DNA of 64,000 nt from an uncultured Acidobacteriota bacterium. GTDB lineage: Bacteria; Acidobacteriota; Terriglobia; Bryobacterales; Bryobacteraceae. The position numbers were made by a program, and so were the translations under genes. Below, one piece after another: positions 43,478 through 52,520 of this stretch. The first letter of the stretch is position 1. Each line of letters opens with the position of its first letter. Under the pieces are notes generated by a model. The model was not told the DNA's origin, did no database searches, and was given only the letters and a program-made list of their open reading frames with translations. The stretch covers positions 1-64,000 of the forward strand of contig CADEFT010000015.1 in NCBI GenBank assembly GCA_902826685.1, written 5' to 3'.

Positions 43478-44254
43478 ATGAAACCGCTCGCCTCGCTGTT
43501 CGACCTGACCGGGCAAACGGCCCTTATCACGGGAGGTTCGCGCGGGCTGGGCGAAGAGATCGCCGAAGGTCTCGGGGAGGCGGGTGCCTCATTGATGCTG
43601 GTGGCGCGGCGGGAACAGTGGCTCACGCCGGCAGTCGAGGCATTGCGCGCCCGGGGCTTTCGCGTCGAATCCGCGCTGTGCGACGTCACCGAGCCCGATC
43701 AGGTGCGGCAAGCGGTTTCGCGTACGCTTGAGGTCTTTGGAAAGATCGACATCCTGGTGAACAACGCCGGCGTCGCCTGGGGACAGCCGGCCGAAGAGAT
43801 GCCGCTCGACAAGTGGCGCCTGGTGCTCGACACCAATCTCACCGGCGCGTTCCTGTTCGCCCAGGCCGTGGGCCGGCACATGATGGAACGGCGTCAGGGC
43901 CGCATCGTCAATATCGCTTCCATCAATGGCATCTATGGGGGCCTGGTGCTGCCCGAAACTCACGTCTCAAGCTACGCGGCCTCGAAGGCGGGCCTCATCG
44001 GGCTCACGCGGGAACTGGCGGTGCATTGGGCCGCATACAACATCCGCGTCAACGCCATCGCGCCGGGCTATTTTCACACTCGCATGACTGAAAAGCTGTG
44101 GGATCTGGCCGATGCGAAGATGCGGCAAACGCCCATGGGCCGTTCCGGACGCGAGGGCGAGTTGAAGGGAGCGGCGGTTTTCCTGGCCGCGGCGGCGTCG
44201 GATTACATCACCGGACAGTGCCTGGTTGTGGATGGTGGCGCGACATTGGTGTAG
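43478..44254 (+). CDS. short-chain dehydrogenase/reductase
   Basis: A 258-residue classical SDR with TGGSRGLG near residue 18, the Arg of LVARREQ (NADP preference), NNAG, NIASINGIYGG and the catalytic YAASK. It ends in GGATLV after CLVVDGG. The pattern resembles gluconate-5-dehydrogenase-type enzymes, but the substrate cannot be read. It is divergent from the AcuI-like gene. Confidence 0.92.
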   Translation: MKPLASLFDLTGQTALITGGSRGLGEEIAEGLGEAGASLMLVARREQWLTPAVEALRARGFRVESALCDVTEPDQVRQAVSRTLEVFGKIDILVNNAGVAWGQPAEEMPLDKWRLVLDTNLTGAFLFAQAVGRHMMERRQGRIVNIASINGIYGGLVLPETHVSSYAASKAGLIGLTRELAVHWAAYNIRVNAIAPGYFHTRMTEKLWDLADAKMRQTPMGRSGREGELKGAAVFLAAAASDYITGQCLVVDGGATLV

Positions 44255-44267
44255 TAGGCAGAGAAAA

Positions 44268-44300
44268 AGGCCCCCGGCGCCACTGGTACGCCGGGGGCCT
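44268..44300 (-). terminator. terminator of the PEP-CTERM gene
   Basis: A perfect 12-bp stem (AGGCCCCCGGCG / CGCCGGGGGCCT) with a 9-base loop. On the minus strand it is followed by TTTTTC, so it fits the leftward gene; the plus-strand reading lacks a T-run but may also stop the SDR transcript. Confidence 0.85.
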
Positions 44301-44322
44301 CTCATCTACAAATGGAAACGAA

Positions 44323-45165
44323 CTACCGCTTGCGCCGCAGCGCCACGATGCCCAGCATGCCGCCGCCCATGAGCATCAGCGTGCCCGGCTCCGGGATGCC
44401 CGAACCAGGATCGAATCCGCCGCCCGGTCCACCGGTAGCCGTGCCGCCGAACAACGCGATCGTGATCGCCGAGCCGGTGCCGGCGCCGCCCGAATTGACG
44501 TAGGTCGAGAGCACTTCGAACGAGGACGACACCGACGTGAAGCGGGTGTGGGTGATATCGGCATCCACGATCTGCCCGAGCGTGTGACCGCGGGTGGTGC
44601 CCTGCGCCGTGACATTCATGCAGGTCCCCGTGCCCGATTCACTCGAACAGCCCGGCAGGCTGTTGGCGAGCGTGCCGCCGAAGCTCGGAATGAAACCGTA
44701 GAAGGTCTGGCCCAGTCCCTGCTCGGTGTTTACGAAGAGGTTCCCGCCAGCGTTGAAATAAGTAACGAACGCGGCCTGCTGCGCATTGAGCGCCGCGCTG
44801 CCGGCGGCGTTCACGAAATCGAAGCCCGAACCGATGATCAGCACCGCGTTGCCGTCGGTGAAGGCGTTGGTCCAGGTCGGGCTGTCCAGATCGTAAAAAA
44901 CGAAGTTATCGTAAAAGCCCAGATAGCTGCTCAGCGTGGCTGAACTGTTGCCCAGGTAGGCGATGCGCGGTCCGGTCTGGCTCGAAACGGGCAAAGTCGT
45001 ACCGTTGCCGTTGTTGAGTAAAGCGGTCAGCGCCCAGTTCATGTATGAAGAGGCGCCATGATCGTCGGTATCGTGGCCGGTGATGATGATGTTGCCCGCA
45101 CTGGCGGTCGCGGCGCAAAACGCCATTGCCGATAGGCATCCGGCAAGTCTTTTGGTCCAGGTCAA
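44323..45165 (-). CDS. PEP-CTERM sorted surface protein
   Basis: A 280-residue exported protein. The signal peptide (LAGCLSAMAFCAATASAG) is followed by a globular part with GHDTDDHGASSYMNW, VLIIGSGFDFVN and FVNTEQGLGQTFYGF. The C-terminal sorting signal is PEPGT, a hydrophobic stretch (LMLMGGGMLGIVAL) and RRKR, the substrate of the exosortase/EpsH system. No exosortase gene is in the window. The start is TTG at 45165, with AGGAG upstream. Two Cys pairs (CSSESGTGTC) may form a disulfide. Function is unknown. Confidence 0.88.
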   Translation of the reverse strand: MTWTKRLAGCLSAMAFCAATASAGNIIITGHDTDDHGASSYMNWALTALLNNGNGTTLPVSSQTGPRIAYLGNSSATLSSYLGFYDNFVFYDLDSPTWTNAFTDGNAVLIIGSGFDFVNAAGSAALNAQQAAFVTYFNAGGNLFVNTEQGLGQTFYGFIPSFGGTLANSLPGCSSESGTGTCMNVTAQGTTRGHTLGQIVDADITHTRFTSVSSSFEVLSTYVNSGGAGTGSAITIALFGGTATGGPGGGFDPGSGIPEPGTLMLMGGGMLGIVALRRKR

Positions 45166-45191
45166 TTGAGGGACTCTCCTAAGGAAATTTT

Positions 45192-45209
45192 CTAGAGAAC
45201 CTTCTCTAG
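45192..45209 (-). promoter_or_regulatory. perfect 18-base palindrome in the PEP-CTERM leader
   Basis: CTAGAGAA-CC-TTCTCTAG lies 27-44 bases before the start codon. With the -10 box below it would fall at or just after the transcription start, so it could be an operator or a 5' mRNA hairpin. Confidence 0.5.
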
Positions 45210-45216
45210 TACGGGT

Positions 45217-45249
45217 AGTATATCGTCTGGAAGCGGGTAATAGCTACCC
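45217..45249 (-). promoter_or_regulatory. promoter with activator-like dyad for the PEP-CTERM gene
   Basis: On the minus strand, GGGTA-N5-TACCC (45235-45249) stands 12 bases before a TATACT -10 (45217-45222). No consensus -35 lies at normal spacing. An activator bound over the dyad could replace it. This is inference from spacing only. Confidence 0.4.
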
Positions 45250-45301
45250 CCATCAGGGATAGTGCCGTCCTCCCGAAACCATCGCACGCTATCATGCCAG
45301 C

Positions 45302-47716
45302 ATGAGAGCCTACCGCAAGCTTCTGTTCCTGGCGGCGGTGTTCCTGCTGGCCGCTATCGCTCTCGTTTTTCTTCTCTTTGACGTCAACAAGCTGCGCGGC
45401 CCGATTCAAAGTCAGATGCAGACAGGCCTAAATCGGCAGGTCGATTTTGGTTCGATGCGTCTCAGGCTGTTTCCCCTTTCGGTGGCGGTCGAGCGGTTGG
45501 AAGTGGGCGAAGACCCCGCGTTTGGGGCGGAGCGTCCGTTCCTTTCCGCTAAGGAATTCGCCGTATCCACCAACCTGCTAAGCCTCTTGCGTGGCGACGT
45601 GAGCATCGACTCGGTCCGCATTGTCGAGCCGGCCATCGAACTGATCCGCTCGGCCGAGGGCCGGTGGAACGCTTCGAGTCTTGGTACCGGGGCCGGCTCC
45701 TCCGGCGGCTCCTCCAAGCCCTTTTCCCTCGCCGAGCTTCGGATTCAGAACGGCGCTGTCGCCATCACGGACGGCCAGGCGCGCAGGGAAAGAGCCGAAT
45801 ACCGCCAGATCGATCTGACCCTGCGCGATTTCGCCGCCGGCCGCCCGGTTCAGCTCGAAGGCGCGGTTCATTTGCCGGAGAATCTGTCGCTGAAGCTAAA
45901 GGCGAAAGCTCTGTCCGACAGGGCCGCCGGCGTGTTTCGAATCGAGTCGCTGGAAGCGGCGCTGGGCGGGTTGAAGGTATCGGCTTCGGGCACGGTCGCC
46001 ACGTCGGCGCCCGCGGCACTCGACCTGCAGGTCAACTCACGCGACGCATCGATCGCCGAGGCCGCCCGCGTGGCTGCCGCCTTTGGATCGGCGTTCGCAC
46101 CGGGCATGAAAGTCACTGGCATGGTCAACGCGAATCTTCTGGTGAAGGGCACCACGGCGCGGCCGGAAGTCACCGGCCAGATCACGGCTGGCAAGCTCGA
46201 AATGGCCGCCCCGGCGTGGAAGATCCCGGTGCGGATTCCGGAGATTCGCCTCGACATCACACCGGCCAGTCTGAAATCGAACCGCTTCGCGGCGCAGTGC
46301 GGCGGGACGCAGTTGGAAGGCGCCCTCTCGGTAACCAATTACAACAGCCCGGACGCTTTTCTCGCCGCGTCCATTAGTACGGGCCAGGCCAAGCTTGACG
46401 AATTGCTGCACATCGCCGGAGGCTTCGGCATTCCGGCGGCCGCGACGATGGACGGCCAGGGCGCCGTGTCGCTCAACGTTCGCGTCATGGGCAAGATCAG
46501 GAGTAACGCGCCGCTTGGCTACTCAGGCTCAGGTTATCTGCGCAATGCCACCCTCCAGTTGCCGGCCCTCAACAAGCCCGTTCGTGTGACCAATGCCGAT
46601 CTGCGATTCGAGCAGGAAAGCGCCGTGCTTGAAAACCTGTCGCTGCATGTGGCCACCACGACGCTCAAAGGCTCGGCGAGCGTGAAGCGCTTCTCCGCGC
46701 CGGAAATCCGGTTCAATGCCGAGGCCGATCAGGTGATCGCCGATGACCTGCGCGGTCTGGTGAAAGAGGCTCCGGCGTCCAAGTCTTCCCGGCCGCCGCT
46801 GATCGCAAGGATGACGGGCACCGGCACGGCCGCCATCGGCCGCATTCTCTACAACAACGTCGCCCTGACCCAGGTGCGCGCCGCCTGCACGCTCGATCGC
46901 GGCATCATTCGTCTCGATCCGCTCACCGCCGAACTCTTCGGCGGCAGGCACACCGGCGCCATTTCCATCGACTCCCGGACGGAGGCGGCCAAAATCTCTC
47001 TGCAATCGAAGATCGAACAGGTAGACGCCAACACCCTGCTGTCCTGCGCCACTTCGATCAAGAAGATCCTGTACGGCCTGCTTTCGGCCGACGTGAACCT
47101 CAGCTTCGTTTCCAAACCCGGCGAGGATCTGGCCCGCACGCTCAACGGCGCCTTTTCTTTGCGCATGGCCGAGGGCAAGCTCACAGGGATCAACCTGCTC
47201 AACGAGCTTGCCAGGATCGCCCAGGCGCTGGGATTCGCCCAGAAGAGCGAGCCAGCCACCAACATCGTCAAGCTCACCGCGGCGCTGGATATCAAAGACG
47301 GCGTGGCCTCGACCAACGACCTGCGCATGGATTTCCACGGCGGATCGCTCGCCGCCACCGGGGTCATCGGACTGGCCGATCAAACGTTGAAGCTGCGGAT
47401 GACGCCCGTGCTATCCCGGCAGTCGAGCGAGCAGTTCGGCGGAGGCAAAGTGGCGGGCATCATGAACACCGTGCTTTCGAACAAGAACGGAGAGCTGGTG
47501 ATTCCGGTGCTGGTGGGCGGCACTTTCGCCCAGCCGCGCCTGGTTCCCGACGCCGAGCAGATGGCCAAGATGAAGCTTCAAGGACTGGCTCCGCTGCAGG
47601 GCGTCATCGGCGTCATCACGGGCCAGGGCGGGAAAAAGGAAGAGGCCGCGCCGGGTGAGACGGGCCGCAAGATCGGGGAATCGCTGATTGACCTGCTGAA
47701 GAAGCGCAAGCAATAA
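45302..47716 (+). CDS. AsmA family protein
   Basis: An 804-residue protein with one N-terminal membrane helix (RKLLFLAAVFLLAAIALVFLLF) and a long beta-helical periplasmic part typical of AsmA/TamB-like lipid-transport bridges. The N-terminal AsmA domain begins with NRQVDFGSMRLRLFPLSVAVERL. The C-terminal AsmA_2 part has SATNLLSLLRGD-like repeats and ends GGTFAQPRLVPDAEQMAKMKLQGLA. Such proteins are proposed to carry phospholipid to the outer membrane. It is the first of four closely spaced rightward genes. Confidence 0.9.
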   Translation: MRAYRKLLFLAAVFLLAAIALVFLLFDVNKLRGPIQSQMQTGLNRQVDFGSMRLRLFPLSVAVERLEVGEDPAFGAERPFLSAKEFAVSTNLLSLLRGDVSIDSVRIVEPAIELIRSAEGRWNASSLGTGAGSSGGSSKPFSLAELRIQNGAVAITDGQARRERAEYRQIDLTLRDFAAGRPVQLEGAVHLPENLSLKLKAKALSDRAAGVFRIESLEAALGGLKVSASGTVATSAPAALDLQVNSRDASIAEAARVAAAFGSAFAPGMKVTGMVNANLLVKGTTARPEVTGQITAGKLEMAAPAWKIPVRIPEIRLDITPASLKSNRFAAQCGGTQLEGALSVTNYNSPDAFLAASISTGQAKLDELLHIAGGFGIPAAATMDGQGAVSLNVRVMGKIRSNAPLGYSGSGYLRNATLQLPALNKPVRVTNADLRFEQESAVLENLSLHVATTTLKGSASVKRFSAPEIRFNAEADQVIADDLRGLVKEAPASKSSRPPLIARMTGTGTAAIGRILYNNVALTQVRAACTLDRGIIRLDPLTAELFGGRHTGAISIDSRTEAAKISLQSKIEQVDANTLLSCATSIKKILYGLLSADVNLSFVSKPGEDLARTLNGAFSLRMAEGKLTGINLLNELARIAQALGFAQKSEPATNIVKLTAALDIKDGVASTNDLRMDFHGGSLAATGVIGLADQTLKLRMTPVLSRQSSEQFGGGKVAGIMNTVLSNKNGELVIPVLVGGTFAQPRLVPDAEQMAKMKLQGLAPLQGVIGVITGQGGKKEEAAPGETGRKIGESLIDLLKKRKQ

Positions 47717-47725
47717 TGGGCCGGT

Positions 47726-47971
47726 ATGGCGCGCGGGTGGGAGAGCAAAGAGATCGAATCCCAGATCGACGCCGCCGAAGCGCGGGAGCAGGAAAAGCTG
47801 CGGCCGAAACTGACTCCGGAGCAGATGGCGCGGCAGGCACGGCGCGAGAGCCTGCTGCTCGACCGCAAGCGCATTGAAGGCGAACTCGAACGCGCGCGTC
47901 ATCCGAGGCACCGCGCGATGCTCCAGGAAGCTCTGGCACACCTCGATCAACGCCTGGCGGAGACGGAATGA
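47726..47971 (+). CDS. small charged alpha-helical protein of unknown function
   Basis: An 81-residue, highly charged protein (KEIESQIDAAEAREQEKLRP, LLLDRKRIEGELERARHP), probably a coiled coil. It starts 9 bases after asmA ends and overlaps the next gene by four bases. Coding is supported by the tight overlap on both sides and consistent third-base GC preference. No family is known to me. Confidence 0.7.
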   Translation: MARGWESKEIESQIDAAEAREQEKLRPKLTPEQMARQARRESLLLDRKRIEGELERARHPRHRAMLQEALAHLDQRLAETE

Positions 47972-48954
47972 AACGCGTGGTGATCGACCGCTGGGGCGAC
48001 CCGGCCGAAGTGGTGCGTGTGGAGGAGGCACCCGAGCCGGACCCGCCCGGACCTCATGAAGCGCTGGTGGCGCTCGAAGCCAGTCCCATTCATCCCTCCG
48101 ATCTGCTAACCATCGAAGGCAAGTATCCAAGTAAAGCGCGCGACTTGCCGAAGGTGCCTGGCAAGGAAGGCGTGGGACGGGTGGTGGCGGTAGGCGGCCT
48201 GGTGCGGCATTTGAAGCCTGGCGATTTGACTCCGATTCTTTCCGGCTCGGACGGCGTCTGGCAGCAATTGCAGCGGCTGCCCGCCGAGGGCCTGGTGGCG
48301 CTGCCGCCCGCCGGCGACATTCTGCAGTACGCCATGGGCATCGCCAATCCGGCCACGGGGCTGCTGCTGCTGCGCGAAGTGGTTCCCATCGGCATGGGCG
48401 AATGGGTGATTCAGAACGCGGCAAACTCGGCTGTGGGGCAGCTTCTGATTCAGCATGCGCGCAGGCTGGGCATTCGCACCATCAACGTGGTCCGGCGCGA
48501 AGGGCTGGCCGATAAGCTGCACGGCCTCGGCGCGGATGTGGTGCTGGTGGACGGCCCCGATCTGGCCAAACAAGTGAAGTCGGCGACTGGCGGCGCGGCT
48601 CTGCGATTGGCGATCGATGCGGTGGCGGGCGAAGCTTCGGCGCGGCTGGCGGCCTGCCTCAGCCGCGGCGGCGTCCTTGTGAATTACGGCGCGCTGAGCG
48701 GAGAGAACGTGCAGGTGGCTCCGTTTCACCTGGTGGGTTCCGGCATCGTGGTACGCGGCTTCTGGCTGGCCACCTCGCCCGAGATGGCTACGCCGGAAGG
48801 GCGCGGCAAGGTATTCGGTGAATTGATTCCGCTGATTGCCAGCGGCGTCATGCGCGCGTCAGTCGAAGCGGTCTATCCGCTCGATCGCGCCGCCGAAGCC
48901 GTGGCTCACGCCGCGCGCGGCGGCCGCGAAGGAAAAGTTCTGTTGACCAAATGA
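47968..48954 (+). CDS. zinc-independent MDR oxidoreductase (trans-2-enoyl-CoA reductase-like)
   Basis: A 328-residue MDR-family enzyme resembling mitochondrial enoyl-CoA/ACP reductase (ETR/MECR). Indications are SPIHPSDLLTIEGKYPSK, VPGKEGVGRVVAVG, VIQNAANSAVGQLLIQHAR, and INVVRREGL. The catalytic Tyr region of MECR (usually near residue 80) is not clear, so reductase identity is moderate. It couples by ATGA to the small protein upstream and to the next gene. Confidence 0.82.
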   Translation: MKRVVIDRWGDPAEVVRVEEAPEPDPPGPHEALVALEASPIHPSDLLTIEGKYPSKARDLPKVPGKEGVGRVVAVGGLVRHLKPGDLTPILSGSDGVWQQLQRLPAEGLVALPPAGDILQYAMGIANPATGLLLLREVVPIGMGEWVIQNAANSAVGQLLIQHARRLGIRTINVVRREGLADKLHGLGADVVLVDGPDLAKQVKSATGGAALRLAIDAVAGEASARLAACLSRGGVLVNYGALSGENVQVAPFHLVGSGIVVRGFWLATSPEMATPEGRGKVFGELIPLIASGVMRASVEAVYPLDRAAEAVAHAARGGREGKVLLTK

Positions 48955-50093
48955 AGATCACGGCGATTGAGACGATTCATCTCGCCCGCGGCATCACCGT
49001 CCATGCGGGGCCTGTGCAGTGGCTTTGGGTTCGCGTGCATACCGACGCCGGCATCGTCGGACTGGGTGAGACCTATCCGCGTCCGGAGACGGAAAAGCAG
49101 GTGGTGCTGGGTGCGCTCGCACCGCTGCTGCTCGGCCGCGACCCCAGCCAGATCGACCGGCTGTGGGCCGGCATGTTCGAAGCCATCGCCTACAGCGGCT
49201 GGGCGGGCGCGGAAATGCGAGCCATCAGCGCCATCGACATCGCGCTGTGGGATATCGCCGGCAAAGTGGCCAACCAGCCCATCTACAAGCTGTTGGGCGG
49301 AGCGTCGCGCGATTCCATCCGCACCTACAACACCTGCTACGACAATTTTTCATTCCTCACCCAGCCGGTGGAACTGGCCCGCTCGCTTTACGATTCGGGC
49401 ATCCGGGCGATGAAGATCTGGCCCTTCGATCCGGTTGCGAAACGAACCCACGGACAGTTCATCACCGCCCACCAGATGCGGGAAGGGGCCGAGCCGCTGC
49501 GGCTTATCAAGCAGGAGTTCGGCGACCGCATGGACGTAGCCATGGAATTCCACGGCTACTGGAATCTCACCTCGGCGCAACAGATCGCCCGCGCGATGGA
49601 GCCGTATGAACCGATGTGGCTCGAAGAGATGCTGCCGCAGGATAACCTGGCCGCCTATCGCGAACTGTCGCTCTCGACGCGACTTCCGTTGTGCCTGTCG
49701 GAGCGCCTGATGACGCGCTGGCAGTTTCGCGAGCTGCTCGAAATCCGGGCGGCCCGGTTCATCATGCCGGACATCTGCTGGTGCGGCGGCATTTCGGAGG
49801 CGAAGAAAATCGCCACCATGGCGGAGACTTACTACCTGCCGGTTTGCCCCCACAATTGCGGCGGACCGATTTTGCATTACGCTTCGGCGCATTTGGCCGC
49901 GAATCTTCCGAACCTTTTTATCCTCGAGTCCGTCAGAAAGCATTATCTGGAGGAATATGTGGGCGTGGTTCCCGATCCTTTGGCCGCGGTCGACGGCGCG
50001 ATTCCTTTGCCGCCTGGGCCGGGGCTTGGAGTGGAGCTGTCGCCTGAAGTGTTCCGCCGTCCAGACATCACGATAGACAAGGTTTCTCTATGA
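48951..50093 (+). CDS. enolase-superfamily mandelate racemase/muconate lactonizing enzyme
   Basis: A 380-residue member with an N-terminal capping domain (GLGETYPRPET, AISAIDIALWDIAGK) and a C-terminal barrel. Metal ligands are D/E in AMEFHGYWN, E in WLEEMLPQDN and E in LCLSERLMTR; IMPDICWCGGISEAKKI and PHNCGGPI carry catalytic loops of the galactonate/gluconate dehydratase type. A sugar-acid dehydratase is the best guess. It begins in ATGA overlap with the reductase and is coupled to the next gene. Confidence 0.88.
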   Translation: MKITAIETIHLARGITVHAGPVQWLWVRVHTDAGIVGLGETYPRPETEKQVVLGALAPLLLGRDPSQIDRLWAGMFEAIAYSGWAGAEMRAISAIDIALWDIAGKVANQPIYKLLGGASRDSIRTYNTCYDNFSFLTQPVELARSLYDSGIRAMKIWPFDPVAKRTHGQFITAHQMREGAEPLRLIKQEFGDRMDVAMEFHGYWNLTSAQQIARAMEPYEPMWLEEMLPQDNLAAYRELSLSTRLPLCLSERLMTRWQFRELLEIRAARFIMPDICWCGGISEAKKIATMAETYYLPVCPHNCGGPILHYASAHLAANLPNLFILESVRKHYLEEYVGVVPDPLAAVDGAIPLPPGPGLGVELSPEVFRRPDITIDKVSL

Positions 50094-50737
50094 AGATGGT
50101 TCCGATGCTTCTGACCGTTTCGTTCTGCCAGGCGCAGAACAAATCGATGAGCCTTGAAACCGCGGCAGGTTTGAAGCTGCAAGCCACCACGGCGGCGCCG
50201 TCGGTTCTCAAAGGGATGAAGGGCTTGAAATTGACGCCCAGTTCCGGAGGGCCTCTGGCGATCGTGGAAGGCGTGGAGTTTTCGAGCGGAACGATCGAAG
50301 TGGACGTGGCCGGTGAGCCGGGCGCTGGAGCGGCAGCCGGAGCGCGCGGATTCGTGGGCATCGCCTTCCGTGTGCAGCCGGACCACTCGACCTACGATTG
50401 TTTCTACCTGCGCCCCACCAACGGGCGGGCTGACGATCAGGAGCGGCGCAATCACAGCGCGCAGTACATTTCGCATCCACTCCACACATGGTTCAAGCTG
50501 CGGCAGGAGACGCCCTCGAAATACGAATCCTACGTGGACATCCAACCGGCCGAATGGATCCACGTGAAGATCGAAGTGGACGGCGTCAAGGCGCGGCTGT
50601 ATGTCAACGGCGCCGCGCAGCCCACCTTGATCGTGAACGACGTCAAGTCGGGCGCCGCGGCCAAGGGTGGAGTCGCACTGTGGCTCGAAGGCTCGACCGT
50701 CGCGCACTTCGCGAATCTGAAAATCACCCCGCGCTGA
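50090..50737 (+). CDS. secreted lectin-like (DUF1080-type) protein
   Basis: A 215-residue exported protein with a short signal (MKMVPMLLTVSFCQAQ). A beta-sandwich of concanavalin/LamG type follows, resembling the 3-keto-disaccharide hydrolase (DUF1080) family: GVEFSSGTIEVDVAG, RGFVGIAFRVQPDHSTYDCFYLRP, WIHVKIEVDGVKARLYVNG. No enzymatic residues are identified. It overlaps the dehydratase-like gene by four bases, so sugar-related use is likely. Its stop touches the end of the convergent esterase gene without spacing. Confidence 0.78.
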   Translation: MKMVPMLLTVSFCQAQNKSMSLETAAGLKLQATTAAPSVLKGMKGLKLTPSSGGPLAIVEGVEFSSGTIEVDVAGEPGAGAAAGARGFVGIAFRVQPDHSTYDCFYLRPTNGRADDQERRNHSAQYISHPLHTWFKLRQETPSKYESYVDIQPAEWIHVKIEVDGVKARLYVNGAAQPTLIVNDVKSGAAAKGGVALWLEGSTVAHFANLKITPR

Positions 50738-51859
50738 TTACGACACCTTCTCGCGGAATAGCAGGGCGGTGAACTCGGCCAAATTGCGGCGCCACACCAG
50801 CCAGGTATGCCCGCCCGGCGTCTCGAGCGGCGTGTATTGCACGTTCTTCGATTTCAGGAATTCAAGGAACTTGCGATTGGCGTCGATCAGGCGGTCCTCG
50901 GTTCCGCAGGCCACCCACAGCAGTTGGAGTTGGGAATTGGTTTTGGCGTCGAGCGACGGGAACGTAGCGGCGAGGCTGTCGCCCAGGCCGCCGGAACTGA
51001 ACGTCCCGATCCAGGCGAACCGGTTCAGGTTGTTGAGGCCGACATACAACGACTCGGCGCCACCCATGGAAAGGCCGGCGATGGCGCGCTGATTCCGCTC
51101 TTTGGAAACCCGGTAGGTCTTCTCCACTTCGGGCATCACTTCGTTGAGCAGCGCATCGCGAAAACGCTCAAAGCTGCGTTCGCGGAGCTTCGGATCGCGC
51201 GGTCCCGGCGCGCGCGAAACGATCTCCGGCGCCCCATAGCCGAGCGGCATCACCACCACCATCGGTTTCACCTTGCCCTGCGCGATCAGGTTGTCGAGAA
51301 TCACATGCGCCCGGCCCACCGCCGTCCAGCCGCTGGCATCGTCGCTGAAGCCGTGCAGCAGATACAGCGTGGGATAGGTCTTCTTCGCCTTGGCATCGTA
51401 GCCGGGAGGGGTGTAAACGAAGTAGTCGCGATCGTCGCCGACGATGCCCGAACGATAGAAATGATGCTGCACGACGCCGCGCGGGACGTTGGCGGTCTCC
51501 CAGGGCAGTGGGGAAGCACCCGGCACGTGAACCATGTTCGACTGGTTGAGCAGGTTCGGTTTCATCACCGGATTCATCGGATCGGTGAGAGAAACGCCGT
51601 CGGCCACGAAGGTGTAGCCATACAGGTCGGGTTCGAGCACGGGCGTGGTGGCGCTCCAAACGCCCCTGTCGTCCTTCTGCATCGGAACACGCGCCGCGCC
51701 TTCGCGGGCCAGCAGGACTTCCTGGGCATTGGGAGCGCGGAAGCGGAACGTGACCCGCCGGTCGGCGTGGACTTCGGGCGAAACGACGGGCGGCGGCGCG
51801 GGCTGCGGTTGCGCCAGGCACACCATCCAGGTAGAGAGAAGCAGGAACGTGCGGCTCAT
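50738..51859 (-). CDS. secreted esterase (feruloyl/enterochelin-esterase type)
   Basis: A 373-residue exported alpha/beta hydrolase. A signal peptide (LLLSTWMVCLAQ), an N-terminal Ig-like module with RVTFRFRAPNAQEVLLA, and an esterase-D-like catalytic domain follow in order. TLYLLHGFSDDASGW supplies the oxyanion hole, IAGLSMGGAESL the nucleophile Ser (near residue 240), and the His lies in TPGGHTWLVWRR. This architecture is typical of feruloyl and siderophore esterases encoded with plant-polysaccharide enzymes. It is convergent with the lectin-like gene. Confidence 0.9.
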   Translation of the reverse strand: MSRTFLLLSTWMVCLAQPQPAPPPVVSPEVHADRRVTFRFRAPNAQEVLLAREGAARVPMQKDDRGVWSATTPVLEPDLYGYTFVADGVSLTDPMNPVMKPNLLNQSNMVHVPGASPLPWETANVPRGVVQHHFYRSGIVGDDRDYFVYTPPGYDAKAKKTYPTLYLLHGFSDDASGWTAVGRAHVILDNLIAQGKVKPMVVVMPLGYGAPEIVSRAPGPRDPKLRERSFERFRDALLNEVMPEVEKTYRVSKERNQRAIAGLSMGGAESLYVGLNNLNRFAWIGTFSSGGLGDSLAATFPSLDAKTNSQLQLLWVACGTEDRLIDANRKFLEFLKSKNVQYTPLETPGGHTWLVWRRNLAEFTALLFREKVS

Positions 51860-51862
51860 GCG

Positions 51863-52387
51863 TTACAGGATAGCGGTTCGCGGTCCGTCGAGGAATCGCT
51901 CCAGGATGATCTCGTCGTCCTCGACGCCGGCTACGATCACCTGGCGGCGCAGGCGGCCACAATCTTCAAAACCCAGGCGCCGGTAAAATTCCGCCGCGGC
52001 GGTGTTCGATGCCCGTACCTGAATTACGATTTTGCGAAAGCCGGCCGCGCGCGCGAAAGCTTCGGTGGCAAGGAACAACGCTCCGCCTACGCCTTGGCGC
52101 CGCCACTTGGGCAGCAGAAACGTTCCAACCTGCGCGACGTGGCTCATCGACGGCAGGTAGGGCGAAAACAGGTCGAGGCTCTGATAACCGATCACCTCGC
52201 CGGAAGGCGTGACCGCCACGTGAAATGCCTCGCGGCTGGAAAGCGATTCGAGATAGGCGCGCTGCCGGTCCACCGGCCACGGCTCGACGATCGCCGAATG
52301 CACCCGCTCTTCGGCAATCTGCCGCAGCACGATGAATATTCCGTCCGCGTCGTCTGGTGCCGCTATGCGGACGGAATAGCGATTCAT
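51863..52387 (-). CDS. GNAT family N-acetyltransferase
   Basis: A 174-residue acetyltransferase with the acetyl-CoA motif A in LLPKWRRQGVGGALFLATEAF (near residue 100) and motif B with SNTAAAEFYRRLGFEDCG. The substrate is unknown; it may be a peptide N-terminus, amine or aminosugar. The ATG is one base after the stop of the 27-residue peptide gene, so translation is probably coupled. It ends three bases before the esterase start. Confidence 0.92.
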   Translation of the reverse strand: MNRYSVRIAAPDDADGIFIVLRQIAEERVHSAIVEPWPVDRQRAYLESLSSREAFHVAVTPSGEVIGYQSLDLFSPYLPSMSHVAQVGTFLLPKWRRQGVGGALFLATEAFARAAGFRKIVIQVRASNTAAAEFYRRLGFEDCGRLRRQVIVAGVEDDEIILERFLDGPRTAIL

Positions 52388-52388
52388 C

Positions 52389-52472
52389 TCAGCAACCGAC
52401 TTGATTGAACACGAACCACAACAGAATCAGGCCGGACGGTACGCCCAGGAACCAAGCCACCAGGTATTTCAT
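52389..52472 (-). CDS. 27-residue single-pass membrane peptide
   Basis: The gene encodes MKYLVAWFLGVPSGLILLWF followed by seven residues ending VGC. A good AAGGAG site lies 7 bases upstream. A short hydrophobic helix spans nearly the whole peptide, with one Lys at the N-terminus. Similar miniproteins starting with M-x-YLxAWxLGVPxxLxLLW are frequent in proteobacterial and acidobacterial genomes and are usually unannotated. Coupling to the acetyltransferase gene (1-base gap) supports expression. Function is unknown. Confidence 0.65.
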   Translation of the reverse strand: MKYLVAWFLGVPSGLILLWFVFNQVGC

Positions 52473-52520
52473 CGAAGGATCTCCTTATCGTCCGGTTAGA
52501 GCGGTGACAGGGGATCGATG

